Shown piece by piece: positions 9,714-19,019 of a stretch of 64,000 bases of DNA (its first letter is position 1; the number at the start of each line of letters is the position of its first letter). The translations under genes and the position numbers were made by a program. This DNA comes from Pseudomonadota bacterium (GTDB lineage: Bacteria > Pseudomonadota > Gammaproteobacteria > Steroidobacterales > JBCBZW01), in NCBI GenBank assembly GCA_039815145.1, contig JBCBZW010000006.1:1-64000 (forward strand), written 5' to 3'. The notes under the pieces are model-generated. The model ran no database searches and was not told the DNA's origin. It saw only the letters and a program-made list of their open reading frames with translations.

Positions 9714-11893
9714 GCGCGGCTGCAGGTAACTTGAACGTGGGGCAGGCCCCGGCTAAGGAGCAGCCCGCAGCGCGCGCGCCCTACAAGCCGCTCAGCGAGA
9801 AGATCGCCGACGCCATTCGCGCCGGCGACTACGAGCGGCTCGGCGAAATCTCGCCTTACGCAGGTTGCCTCCTGCCCCTGCTGCACTCCCTGGGCTGGGT
9901 GACCTGCGATCGCGACATCCTCGAGGCGCTACCGCACTTCTCCGACACGGTCGACCTGGTCACCCTGCGCAACATGCTGGTGGAGCTCGGCTACCGCAGC
10001 GATCCCCTCGATATCGACACGCACAGCGTGCCGCCGGACATGCTGCCCTGCCTCTACTCCACCCAGGGCGGCCATCTCTACGTGCTCAAGGAACGGACCG
10101 AACTCGGCGTGCGCGCCTTCTGCTCGCAGACCCGAGGCGAGGTGCTCCTCGACGCGCCGCTGAAAGGCACGGCCTACCTCTTCACGGACACGCACGTGAC
10201 CCACGCAGTGGTGCCCGAGCGGCCGGACGAGGACTGGTTCGGCATGCTTCTGCGACGCTTCCAGGGCCTGATCAAGCACCTGCTCGGCACCACCTTGCTG
10301 CTGAACCTGATCGCCCTGGCCGTGCCCATCTACATCATGCTGGTGTACGACCGCCTCATCGGCACGCGCGATGTGACCGCGGTGCCGGCCTTCGTGCTCG
10401 GCATCACCTTCGTGCTCGCCGTGGAGTTCGGCCTGCGCTACCTACGGGCGAAGATGTTGGGGATCACGGGCAGTCGCATCGACTACCTGATCGGCACCGA
10501 GACGGTGCGCCAGATCCTGTCTCTGCCGCCGATCATGACGGAGCGCTCGACGATCACCTCGCAGCTTTCGCGCCTGCGCCAGTTCGACTCCGTACGAGAG
10601 TTCTTCTCGGGGCCGACGGCCAACCTGGTGCTCGAGTCGCCCTTCGTGCTGATCTTCGTCATCGTGATCGGCATTCTCGGCGGCTGGCTCGCCGCCATTC
10701 CCCTGCTCACGGCCCTCGCCTTCGCCCTGGTGACCGGCGCGGCCCTGCCGCGCGTACGCGAACTCACCCGCCACGCGGGGGCGGCGAAGACCAACCGCGA
10801 GCAATCGCTCATGGAGACGCTGAACGGCCTGCGCGAGCTGAAGTCCCTCGGCGCCGAGGCGATCTGGCATGAGCGCTTCCGCGAAACGTCCGCCGATACC
10901 GCCATGGCCCACCTGCGCACGGCGGACGAGCAAGCCAGCCTGCAGGCGGTCACCACCGCGATGACCAAGCTGGCTGGCACGGTGGTCATCGCCGTCGGCG
11001 CCAGCCAGGTGATCGAGGGCACCATCACCGTGGGCGCGTTGATCGCCATCCTCGCCCTGCTGTGGCGAGTGCTCGGTCCGCTCCAAGCCCTGTGCATGAC
11101 CTACGTGCGCTTCGAGCAGATCCTCATGGGCGTGCAGGGCATCAATCAGCTGATGCGCCTGAAGCCCGAGCGTCACCGCGGCCGCTCGGTGATGATCAAG
11201 GAAGACTGTCAGGGCGCGATCCGCTTCGACCGTGTGAGCTTCCGCTACAGCCGTGAGGCCGACCCCGCCCTGATCGGCGTGAGCTTCACGATCGAGCCTG
11301 GGGAGTTCGTGATCCTTCGCGGCCAGAACAGCAGCGGCAAGTCGACGATCTTGAAGCTCATCGGTGGCCTCTACGCCGTGCCCAGCGGCACCGTGAGCAT
11401 CGACGGCGTGGACACGCGCCAGTTCAACACGGACGAGCTTCGCCGCCTGATCGCCTACATGCCCCAGCACCCGCGCCTGTTCCACGGCACCCTCGCGCAG
11501 AACCTGCGCCTGAAGAACATCCTCGCCACGGAGGAAGACCTGCGCGCTGCCTGCGAGGCCGCCGGCGTGCTGGAGGACGTGCTGGCGCTGCCCGGCGGAT
11601 TAGAAGTTCGCATCGGTGACCACACCACCCGCGCCCTGCCCAATGGGCTGATCCGCGGCATGTGCCTCGCGCGCACGCTCCTGCGCCCATCGCCGATCCT
11701 CCTGCTCGATGAGCCCACCGCCGGCGTGGACCGCGTGCGCGATCGCCAGTTGACCGAACAATTTCGAAAGCTAAGGGGGAAGATGACCGTGGTGATGGTC
11801 TCCAACCGCACCAGTCACGTCGCGTTGGCGGACAAGGTCATCGATCTCGAGAACGGTATGATCAGTTCCATCTCAAGACCGGGTCAGGCGTAA
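9710..11893 (+). CDS. Type I secretion ABC permease/ATPase with C39-like N domain
   Basis: A 727-residue exporter protein. Residues of about 20-160 form an extra cytoplasmic domain placed where RTX exporters carry a C39-like substrate-recognition domain; no clear protease Cys/His motif is visible, so it is probably non-proteolytic. Membrane segments follow (LLGTTLLLNLIALAVPIYIM onward), then the ATPase domain with Walker A GQNSSGKST and a good Walker B, ILLLDEPTAGVD. The signature is degenerate (LPNGLIRG) and the switch His is Asn (VSNRT), as in its neighbour. The ATG overlaps the upstream stop (ATGA). The likely partner is the preceding ABC protein and the HlyD-like gene 3 bp downstream. Role by context: selection and export of the RTX adhesin. 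Confidence 0.85.
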   Translation: MSAAAGNLNVGQAPAKEQPAARAPYKPLSEKIADAIRAGDYERLGEISPYAGCLLPLLHSLGWVTCDRDILEALPHFSDTVDLVTLRNMLVELGYRSDPLDIDTHSVPPDMLPCLYSTQGGHLYVLKERTELGVRAFCSQTRGEVLLDAPLKGTAYLFTDTHVTHAVVPERPDEDWFGMLLRRFQGLIKHLLGTTLLLNLIALAVPIYIMLVYDRLIGTRDVTAVPAFVLGITFVLAVEFGLRYLRAKMLGITGSRIDYLIGTETVRQILSLPPIMTERSTITSQLSRLRQFDSVREFFSGPTANLVLESPFVLIFVIVIGILGGWLAAIPLLTALAFALVTGAALPRVRELTRHAGAAKTNREQSLMETLNGLRELKSLGAEAIWHERFRETSADTAMAHLRTADEQASLQAVTTAMTKLAGTVVIAVGASQVIEGTITVGALIAILALLWRVLGPLQALCMTYVRFEQILMGVQGINQLMRLKPERHRGRSVMIKEDCQGAIRFDRVSFRYSREADPALIGVSFTIEPGEFVILRGQNSSGKSTILKLIGGLYAVPSGTVSIDGVDTRQFNTDELRRLIAYMPQHPRLFHGTLAQNLRLKNILATEEDLRAACEAAGVLEDVLALPGGLEVRIGDHTTRALPNGLIRGMCLARTLLRPSPILLLDEPTAGVDRVRDRQLTEQFRKLRGKMTVVMVSNRTSHVALADKVIDLENGMISSISRPGQA

Positions 11894-11896
11894 GCG

Positions 11897-13264
11897 ATGG
11901 CCACGCCCGTCAACAGCATCGTCACCCGTCAGGGGCGCCAGCACGCCGGCATGCCGCGTGCCCGGGCCCGCTACCTGGTGCAAGCCCTCTCCCTCGAGGA
12001 GCGCGACAACACCAGCTTGATCAGCCAGGGCATCCTGCTCACGACGGTGCTGCTGATCGGGTTGATCGTGTGGTCTGCCTTCACCGAGGTGAACGAGATC
12101 GCCCGGACCTCCGGCGAAGTCGTGCCGGCGGGTCTGGTGCAATCGATCCAGCACCTCGAGGGCGGCATCGTCGCCGAGCTCCAGGTGAACAACGGCGCCC
12201 GCGTGCAGGCCGGTGATGTGCTCCTGCAGATCGCCGATGCGGGAGCGCGCAGCGAACTCGCCCAGCTGGCGACCCGGCGCGCGTCCCTGGACCTGCGCAT
12301 GCGTCGTCTCGATGCCCTCCTCGCCGGTGAAGAGCCGGACTACGATGGGCTCCAGGCACCCTACACCGCGGAGATGATCGCGCTCCAACGCGAGGTGTTC
12401 ACCACCCAGCGCAGCAGCGGTCTCGCCCAGCTGCAGCTGATCCGCGCCGAGCGCGGTCGCCTACTCGAGGAGCGCGCGGCGAGGGCCGCCCGCGTCGACG
12501 CGCTGATGCGCGAGGTCGCCCTCGTGCGCGGCGAACAGGAGCGCCAAGAGGTCTTATTAGCTCGCCAGTTGGTGGCCGCGGCGGACGTGACCAACGTGCG
12601 CTTGACCGCCCTGCGCACCCAGGGCGATCTGCACCAGGCCCAGGGCGAGTGGGGATCGCTGCAGCGCCAGATCGAGGCCAGCGAGCAACGCGAGCAGGAG
12701 CTGCGCAGCCGCCGGCGCGAGGGCTGGAACCTCGAACGCGAGGAGGTCAAGGCGAACCTCGATGAGGTGCAGGCGCGCCTCGCGGCCCTGCGCGATCGCA
12801 CGGAGCGCCTGGACCTGCGCGCGACCGTGGATGGCGTGGTGCAAGCCCTCGCCGTGAGCGGTCCGGGAGCGGTCATTCAGCCTGGTCAGACCGTGCTTCA
12901 GATCGTGCCCGGCGAGGGCCGCATGTTGGTCCATGCCCGGGTGTCGCCGGACGACATCGGCCACCTGGTGGTGGGCCAATCCGTGGACGTGAAGGTGAGC
13001 AGCTTCGAGCCCCAGCGCTACGGCACCCTGGTCGGCGAGCTGACCCAGGTCTCCCCGTCGACCCAGCTCAACGAGGAACGCCAGCCCTACTACGAAGCTC
13101 ACATCGAGCTACAGCACCTCTACCTTGGCAACGATCCCGCCAAGCACCAGCTGGTGCCGGGCATGCTGGTGCAGGCCGATATCATCACCGGCCGTAAGAG
13201 CATCCTCGACTACCTCCTGAAACCCGTCTACCGCGGTTTCAGCGGAGCCCTGAAGGAACGCTGA
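11897..13264 (+). CDS. HlyD-family type I secretion adaptor
   Basis: A 455-residue periplasmic adaptor, LapC/PrtE-like. One N-terminal membrane segment (about residues 38-58, ILLTTVLLIGLIVWSAFTEV) is followed by a lipoyl-like half (HLEGGIVAELQVNNGARVQAGD), a long charged helical hairpin (about 120-300), the second lipoyl half (VDGVVQALAVSGPGAVIQPG) and a beta-barrel C terminus with the family sequence LVPGMLVQADIITG. It starts 3 bp after the second ABC gene and closes the secretion operon. It should bridge the ABC pump to an outer-membrane TolC-type channel, which is not encoded in the window. No LapD/LapG-type release genes are visible. Confidence 0.9.
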   Translation: MATPVNSIVTRQGRQHAGMPRARARYLVQALSLEERDNTSLISQGILLTTVLLIGLIVWSAFTEVNEIARTSGEVVPAGLVQSIQHLEGGIVAELQVNNGARVQAGDVLLQIADAGARSELAQLATRRASLDLRMRRLDALLAGEEPDYDGLQAPYTAEMIALQREVFTTQRSSGLAQLQLIRAERGRLLEERAARAARVDALMREVALVRGEQERQEVLLARQLVAAADVTNVRLTALRTQGDLHQAQGEWGSLQRQIEASEQREQELRSRRREGWNLEREEVKANLDEVQARLAALRDRTERLDLRATVDGVVQALAVSGPGAVIQPGQTVLQIVPGEGRMLVHARVSPDDIGHLVVGQSVDVKVSSFEPQRYGTLVGELTQVSPSTQLNEERQPYYEAHIELQHLYLGNDPAKHQLVPGMLVQADIITGRKSILDYLLKPVYRGFSGALKER

Positions 13265-13271
13265 TAGAGCC

Positions 13272-16200
13272 CTACGGCCGCGTGCGACCGCGGCCGCGAC
13301 CCGGCCGCGTGTTGTGCTGGGAGGCGATACGCTCACCGTCCGCCCGGCTCTGGGTCAGGGTCACACGGCCCCTGGACGCCTGCTCCATGGCCCCCGACTC
13401 GAGATAGCCCAAGGCCTCGGCCGAATCCAGCAGGTAAGCATCCCAAAAGGCGATGCTCGCGCTCAGGGTGTAGCGCACGATGTCCGCATCGGGATGGGCC
13501 CGCGAACCGGACATGGTGCCGCCGGTGGCACCGCCGAAGTCGTGGTAGGCGCCGTCGATGAACAGCAAATGCTTCTGATCGGTGCCCGCGTAGACGAAGG
13601 GATCGATCCGCCAGCTCACGCCATCGCCGCCGCGGCCGGGGTCGTTGGACCCCGTCATCACCATCATCGGCACCTGCAAGGTGTCCCAGGCGCGCTCATC
13701 CAGGAGCTGCCCCCGACCCTGGGGTGACATCAGCAGGGCCGCGTCCACCCGTTCGTCGCCGAGGTTGACGGGGCGCTGGGTGCGCACATCGAGGATCTTC
13801 GTGCCGGCCACCAGCTGCGCCGTGTGCGCGCCGTAGGAGTGCCCGCCGACGCCGATCCGCGACCGATCGATCAGACCCTTCAGAGCCGGCGCTGCGCCCT
13901 CGATGGCATCTAGGGAGTCGAGCATGAGGTGCACGTCCTCCGGACGATCACGCCAATCGCGAAACACCGAGGTGTCGCGTTGGGTCGTGCCCAAGGCGGC
14001 GGAGTCGCGATGGTTCGCCTGCAGCACCACGTAGCCATGGCTCGCCCAGTGCTCCACCAACGGCTGGTAGTTCTCGTTCGACGCCCAGGCGCCGTGGGCG
14101 AATACGATCAGGGGACGCGGCGCCGGTGCGGCGCGCGGGTAGGTCACACGCACCTGCAGCTGCTTGTTGCGAGCACGGTCGTCGAGGTCGACCCGGCGCA
14201 CCACATCGAAGGCGTAGGGGCCGGGAGCGAGCTTGTAGTAGTCCGAGCCGTTCCAGGGCGCGGCCGTAGGGGCAGGTGCATCGCGTTCCACTGCGGGCAA
14301 GGGCGTTGGCGCCTGCGCTGCGGCGACCGCGACCGTAGGCCCGCGCGTGGTCACGTGCTCTTGCCGTACTCCCGCGCTTTCCAGGCGCTCGGCCTGAAGC
14401 CAGGCCAGGGCATCCTGGTTGCCGCCGACGTAGGCGTCGAGGAAGGCCATGACCGATTGCTCGATCTGCGCGTGGTGCTGCGGATTGCGCGGGCCGGCTG
14501 GGTACCAGGGCGTCGAGTCCGTGAAGGCGTGGTGGCCGCCGCCGGCGAGGTCGACCAGGTATTTCTCGTCCGATACCGCCGTGGTGTAGGCGGTGATCCG
14601 GACGTCCGGATTGCGCTTCACACCGTCGTACCAGAGGAAGTCTCGCTCGCTGGCCACCACCAGCAGGGGCAGGTCGATGCCGGACCAGGAGTCGGGCTGC
14701 AGCATGTCCGTCCCCTTGCCGTTACCGGCACGCGACGGCTGAGCCAACCCCAAGGGCACCTGGGGCCCCAGCAACATGATCGCGTCCACGCGATCGTCGC
14801 GGCTGGAGAAACGCTCGTTGCCCGGCAGCTTGGCCGTCAGTCCGCCCATCGCGGAGGCAATGGAGGAGCCTGCGCACTGGCCAGCGGCGACCAGGCGGTC
14901 GGCGTCCATGCGCCCGCGCAGCAGCTCCGACTCGATGGCATCGGCCACCACCTGGTCGATGACGAAGTGGGTGTCGGCCGCCTTCTGCTGCGCATTGTCC
15001 ACCGTGTTGAGGCCACGGAAGTTGTTCCGCGCAACGGCGGCATCGCTGCCCTCATGGTTCATGAAGATGACCGCGTAGCCGTTCGAGGCCAACGCGTCTC
15101 CTAGGTAGCCGTAGGAGTCGCGCGATTCCCCCAGGCCGTGGGAGAACACGACGACGGGCCAGCCGTCCCCGAGGGGGCTGGCGCTCGGCGCGTAGACGGT
15201 GACCGGGACGTCCCGACGGCGCTCGCGATCGGTGAGCGTCAAGCGCTCGTGGCGCACGGGCAGGATGCCGCTCGCCGGCACGTAGTCGCCGCCCGCGCCG
15301 CCTGCCACTCGAGGTGCATCGCCGACGCGGCTGCCGGGCTGGGTGGAGGCATCGGCAATCCCTGCGCTGTCGCGCTCCACCTGCTCGCTGGCAAGGGCAG
15401 TCAGGGCCTCGGCATCGCCACGCAGGTGCGCATCCCAGAACCACAGCTCCGAACGCAGCACGTAGCTCTCGAGCCCCGCATTGACCACGCCCGAGAAGCG
15501 ACCGTTGCTGCTGCCGCCCTCGTCGAACAGACCACCGAAGCGACCATCCATGCCGTTGACGTACACCAGGTACTTATCCGGTGGCTGCGCAAAGCGGAAG
15601 GGCTCCGTGCGCCAGCTTGCCGGGTTGCCCGTGCGCCGCGAGGGCAGTTCCGTGCCGGTGATGACCATCATCGGCCGGTCGATGTCTTGCCAGCTGTTCT
15701 CGTCCATGAGGCCGCCGCGCCCCTGCGGCGCCATCAGCAGGGCGGCAGCGACGCGCGGATCTGCGTAACGCTCGCCCGAGGTCGGCACCGCCCCCACCAT
15801 GAGCGATGCGCCCATGGCGCCGATGAGGTGCCCGCTGACCCCGACGGCCTCGAGGTCGAGCTTGCCGTCCAGGCGGCGCTCACGACGCCCGATGTCCTGC
15901 AGGTTGTCGAGGACGTAGGCGAAGTCCTCCGGTCGCTCGCGCCAGTTGCTGAGCGCATCGCGATTGCCGTCGGACAGACGCCCGACGGAGTCCTCATGCT
16001 GCAACTCCGCCACCACGTAGCCCTGACCCGCGAGGAAATCGTGGTGGGGTCGATAGGCCTCGTCGCTGCCGGCGAGGTACGGGGAGAAGAGGATGAGCGG
16101 GAACGGACCCTCGCCCAGGGGGAAGGTCAGCTTGAGATCCACCGCGTCGCGACCCTTGCCCACCTGAATCGTGCGGCGCGCCGTGCCGTAGCGCTCGCCG

Positions 16201-16610
16201 GGCAAGGCCACCGGCTTGGCCGTGGTCGGATCGACCGCACTCGCCACCGCAGTTTCCGCCGGCGGCGGCGCCGAGCGTTGGCCGCGCCCTCCGCCGCTGC
16301 TGCCTCCGCCGCCGTTGCGCGCGCCGCGGCCGCGACCTGAGATCGCGGACATCTCCTCGTAGCTGATGACGCCATCGCCATCGCCATCCAGGTAATCAAA
16401 GGCGGAGAGCAGGCGTTCGCGGCCGGCGAGTTCGCGGCGCGTGAGCTGTCCATCACCATTGCTATCGAGGCGATCGAAGATCATCTGCGGGGACACACGC
16501 CCCCCGGCACCGCCCTGTGCGCAAACGCTCGACGTGCCGAGCGCACCCACGAGCAGCGTCACGTACAGGGCGATCGCCGTCAGGAGAGGTTTTCTGAGCG
16601 GATTCGCCAT
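13272..16610 (-). CDS. Secreted EF-hand protein with three alpha/beta-hydrolase domains
   Basis: ATG 16610 is preferred over an upstream in-frame start at 16655: AGGAG lies about 10 nt before it and it begins a clear signal peptide ending near SVCAQ. Product of 1,112 residues. Two EF-hand loops follow the signal (DSNGDGQLTRRE, DGDGDGVISYEE), then a Gly/Ser-rich linker and three tandem chlorophyllase/dienelactone-hydrolase-like domains. Nucleophile elbows differ: domain 1 has GHLIG (Leu262, no nucleophile), domain 2 GQCAG (Cys579), domain 3 GHSYG (Ser925). Domain 3 has a matching acid (SNDPG) and His (GAYHDFGG); in domain 1 these positions read TELPS and GMDGRFGG, so its triad is lost. Domain 2 has GGHHAF. 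Likely a periplasmic or secreted ester hydrolase with one classical site, one Cys-type site and one decayed scaffold domain. Substrate unknown. Confidence 0.82.
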   Translation of the reverse strand: MANPLRKPLLTAIALYVTLLVGALGTSSVCAQGGAGGRVSPQMIFDRLDSNGDGQLTRRELAGRERLLSAFDYLDGDGDGVISYEEMSAISGRGRGARNGGGGSSGGGRGQRSAPPPAETAVASAVDPTTAKPVALPGERYGTARRTIQVGKGRDAVDLKLTFPLGEGPFPLILFSPYLAGSDEAYRPHHDFLAGQGYVVAELQHEDSVGRLSDGNRDALSNWRERPEDFAYVLDNLQDIGRRERRLDGKLDLEAVGVSGHLIGAMGASLMVGAVPTSGERYADPRVAAALLMAPQGRGGLMDENSWQDIDRPMMVITGTELPSRRTGNPASWRTEPFRFAQPPDKYLVYVNGMDGRFGGLFDEGGSSNGRFSGVVNAGLESYVLRSELWFWDAHLRGDAEALTALASEQVERDSAGIADASTQPGSRVGDAPRVAGGAGGDYVPASGILPVRHERLTLTDRERRRDVPVTVYAPSASPLGDGWPVVVFSHGLGESRDSYGYLGDALASNGYAVIFMNHEGSDAAVARNNFRGLNTVDNAQQKAADTHFVIDQVVADAIESELLRGRMDADRLVAAGQCAGSSIASAMGGLTAKLPGNERFSSRDDRVDAIMLLGPQVPLGLAQPSRAGNGKGTDMLQPDSWSGIDLPLLVVASERDFLWYDGVKRNPDVRITAYTTAVSDEKYLVDLAGGGHHAFTDSTPWYPAGPRNPQHHAQIEQSVMAFLDAYVGGNQDALAWLQAERLESAGVRQEHVTTRGPTVAVAAAQAPTPLPAVERDAPAPTAAPWNGSDYYKLAPGPYAFDVVRRVDLDDRARNKQLQVRVTYPRAAPAPRPLIVFAHGAWASNENYQPLVEHWASHGYVVLQANHRDSAALGTTQRDTSVFRDWRDRPEDVHLMLDSLDAIEGAAPALKGLIDRSRIGVGGHSYGAHTAQLVAGTKILDVRTQRPVNLGDERVDAALLMSPQGRGQLLDERAWDTLQVPMMVMTGSNDPGRGGDGVSWRIDPFVYAGTDQKHLLFIDGAYHDFGGATGGTMSGSRAHPDADIVRYTLSASIAFWDAYLLDSAEALGYLESGAMEQASRGRVTLTQSRADGERIASQHNTRPGRGRGRTRP
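13275..13296. terminator. Inverted repeat at convergent gene ends
   Basis: CGGCCGCG / CGCGGCCG, 8-bp stem with 6-nt loop, lies within the last codons of the hydrolase and just after the HlyD stop. No T tract. A possible bidirectional barrier, but it also encodes the Arg/Gly-rich C terminus, so it may be incidental. Confidence 0.25.
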
Positions 16611-16754
16611 TCTCGAAGGACTCCTAGGAAAAGATGTAATGACCTTGGTACGCACAACGTCCGACCGTCCGATCGGTGCACGCTGAGGATCGCGTAGAAC
16701 GCTGGCCCCACGGGCGGTAGACCGCTGAAAGTGCGAGAGATTCCACGCGCCCGA

Positions 16755-16774
16755 CGAGGCCCTGAAGGGCCTCG
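16755..16774 (-). terminator. Hairpin downstream of nhaC-like gene
   Basis: Perfect 8-bp stem CGAGGCCC / GGGCCTCG with a 4-nt loop, 35 bp beyond the antiporter stop and upstream of the hydrolase start. It lacks a T run, so it is a probable but not classical terminator. Confidence 0.5.
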
Positions 16775-16808
16775 CCGATCACGATCGTTCACAGCGCCCG
16801 GATCGGTC

Positions 16809-18236
16809 TCAAACGGCGGGGCGCGCCTTCACGGGCTCGCCGTTGGGACCCACGTAGATGCGACCGAAGCCGGTCATCGCCGCGATCAACATGACGGCGG
16901 CGAGGAACCAGCCGTGGAGCACGTAGGCCCACACCTCCGTCGGCGGCACCGCTTGGACGAAGTCGTAGCTCTGCTCGAGATTGCGAATCGTCTGATAGCC
17001 GATCAGAATGCCGCCGCCCCACGGAAAGATGTAGCCGATTGCCGAGGTCACCGCGTCCAGCAGATTCGCTCGGCGGTAGGGGTGAAGCTGAAACTTCTCG
17101 CCCAGCTCGGAGACGACGGGCGCCGCCGTGATCTCCGCCGCCGTGTTGATCGTGATGAACGAGTTGAGGGAGAACACCAAGCCCCAGATGGCCGTCTCCG
17201 CCCGCGCCACCGATTCACCCGCGAAACGCTTGAGGCCATCGACGATCGCGGCCAACGCACCACCGATTTTCATTAGGTGAGCGCCGGCCACGATGAGCAG
17301 GATCAAAATCGACAAGCCTACGTAGCCCGTGATGCCGTCCACCAACGCGCCACCGACCAAGTCGCGCTCAGGGTCGATGAAGAGAATCGCCTCCGCCGGC
17401 GCCAGACCCAGCCCGAGCTGCAGGGCGATCGCGCTGAGAATCCCCCAGGTGAGCGTGATGATGATGTGCGTCCCACGCAGGGCGAGCCCTATCACCAGCG
17501 CAAAGGGGATCAGGAGAATCAGCCCCTTGGGCGAGGCAGACTCGGCAAAGAGGGCGTTTGCCGCCGCGCGATCGACGTTGCCATCGCCCCCCCCGAGCAA
17601 CACGAAGAGCAACAGCGCGGGCACCGCCGCGATCAGAGAGTACTTGAAGCGATTGCGCACCACGCCGGGGATATCCGTGCCCTGGGTGGTGGCCGAGACC
17701 ACGGTAGTGTCCGACACCGGCGCCAAATTGTCGCCGAAGGCAGCGCCGGAGAGGATCGCGGCAAACAGCCAGGTGGGATCGGCGCCGAGGATGATGCCCG
17801 TGGGAAACATCAACGTGCAGAAGGCGACCACCGTGCCGTAACCCGTGCCCACGGCCGAGGCGAAGACAGCGGCGAGCACGAAGGTGGCGCCAACGAAGGT
17901 GCCGCCGGTGGCGTTCGAGACCCCACCCAACCACACCAAGCCATCCACCAGGCCGCCCGCGCGCACGAGCTGGGCGAACATCCCCGCCCAGAACCACGCC
18001 ATGATCGTCACAGTGGCGATGGGGTTGGCCATGCCCTTGAACAGTTCGTCCGCGTAATCCGACCACGCGCCTCGGCACAGGAACATGCCGATCACCAACC
18101 CCACCAACATGCCGAAGATCAGGCCATGCTCGCTCGGCGCACCGGCTACGGAGATGGCGACCGCCCACACGACGAACACGATGATGGGAACGGCCGCCCC
18201 CACGGGGCCTCCAAGGAATTGCAGTCGAGCGGACAT
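16809..18236 (-). CDS. NhaC-family Na+/H+ antiporter
   Basis: A 475-residue polytopic inner-membrane protein with about a dozen hydrophobic segments. The sequence SGAAFGDNLAPVSDTT is the recognisable NhaC-family signature, and length agrees with the family (about 450-500). The ATG at 18236 begins MSARLQFLGG and is followed directly by the first membrane segment. Likely role: sodium- or proton-coupled exchange across the inner membrane; related members exchange organic substrates, so the exact ligand is open. It stands alone, flanked upstream by a long non-coding region and downstream by a hairpin. A sodium-coupled symporter elsewhere in the window (34093-35640) fits a saline habitat. Confidence 0.88.
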   Translation of the reverse strand: MSARLQFLGGPVGAAVPIIVFVVWAVAISVAGAPSEHGLIFGMLVGLVIGMFLCRGAWSDYADELFKGMANPIATVTIMAWFWAGMFAQLVRAGGLVDGLVWLGGVSNATGGTFVGATFVLAAVFASAVGTGYGTVVAFCTLMFPTGIILGADPTWLFAAILSGAAFGDNLAPVSDTTVVSATTQGTDIPGVVRNRFKYSLIAAVPALLLFVLLGGGDGNVDRAAANALFAESASPKGLILLIPFALVIGLALRGTHIIITLTWGILSAIALQLGLGLAPAEAILFIDPERDLVGGALVDGITGYVGLSILILLIVAGAHLMKIGGALAAIVDGLKRFAGESVARAETAIWGLVFSLNSFITINTAAEITAAPVVSELGEKFQLHPYRRANLLDAVTSAIGYIFPWGGGILIGYQTIRNLEQSYDFVQAVPPTEVWAYVLHGWFLAAVMLIAAMTGFGRIYVGPNGEPVKARPAV

Positions 18237-19019
18237 GTCGTCACTAACCTCCGTGTCGGCGCGGGCAGATAAAGGTGGCTCAGCTTACCGGCTGGCGTGG
18301 GCGAGCGCCTCACGGCCGCGGGCACCTTCCCGCGCCGAGCTGGTCTGCATTCGTGGGGGCCGTACCCGCGCCGACGCGGCGTCGAGCGGACACGGCAGAA
18401 ATGGGCACGATATGTCACATCGGTTCGGCAGCGACGCGATTGCTGCCAGCGTCCGTCGAGATGCGTACAATCCGCGGGACGCTGACTAGACTGGCAGGGC
18501 ATGCCGGCGGTAACGTCTTGCGCGCTGCGTGCAACCGTTCCCCTGATACGGGGAACACGCTAGGAAAGGCGATTTCGCTGCAGCGCGCCAAGTGCGGCGC
18601 GTCAAAATGGCTCTGAGACTGCAGAATTCGGCCCAATCTAGGAATTGAGAGCGGCCGAAAGATGGGGGAAAAGCGGGCTCGGATATGGCTTAATTGAAGC
18701 ATCATAATTGTTTCATGTTGCTGAAACCGTTATGATCTTCCGATTAGCCGTTCGCTTCCTCACCACGCGAACGGCGCCGGGGATAGGTCGAAGAACGACG
18801 TGCCTGGGTGAGGGGGAGACCAACGGAAGCGCTCCACGGGGAGTTTGATGCCACGCCGCGAAAGGCGGTGGGGCGGGATTTCTTGTGATCTGCGCTATTG
18901 GGGCTCCAACATAACGGTGCTGCAGCTCAGCTGCCCGCCCACGTTTGATCAACCGCATTCGCCCGGCCGGGGACTGGCCACAGGCAAGCGGTTTGGAAGG
19001 ACCGAGACTTTAGACACTT
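18237..19019. other. 783-bp intergenic region, no convincing gene
   Basis: The longest gene-free stretch of the window. Short open frames here (up to 134 codons) are Arg/Ala-rich, recognisable as no family, and overlap each other on both strands. A locally AT-rich island at about 18690-18745 contrasts with the GC-rich flanks and holds the promoter candidate listed separately. A small RNA or a long 5' leader for the acyl-AMP ligase gene is possible but not shown. Confidence 0.6.
18708..18736 (+). promoter_or_regulatory. Candidate sigma-70 promoter in AT-rich island
   Basis: TTGTTT, a 17-bp spacer and TATGAT in the only AT-rich island of the intergenic region. The -10 matches consensus at five of six positions; the -35 is weak. 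It points toward the acyl-AMP ligase gene but lies about 280 bp upstream, which implies a long leader or an unannotated short transcript. Confidence 0.35.

Noticed and set aside
13929-16340. Long + strand frames opposite the triple hydrolase
   Set aside because: Low-complexity Arg/Ala/His products overlapping a gene with clear domains on the - strand.
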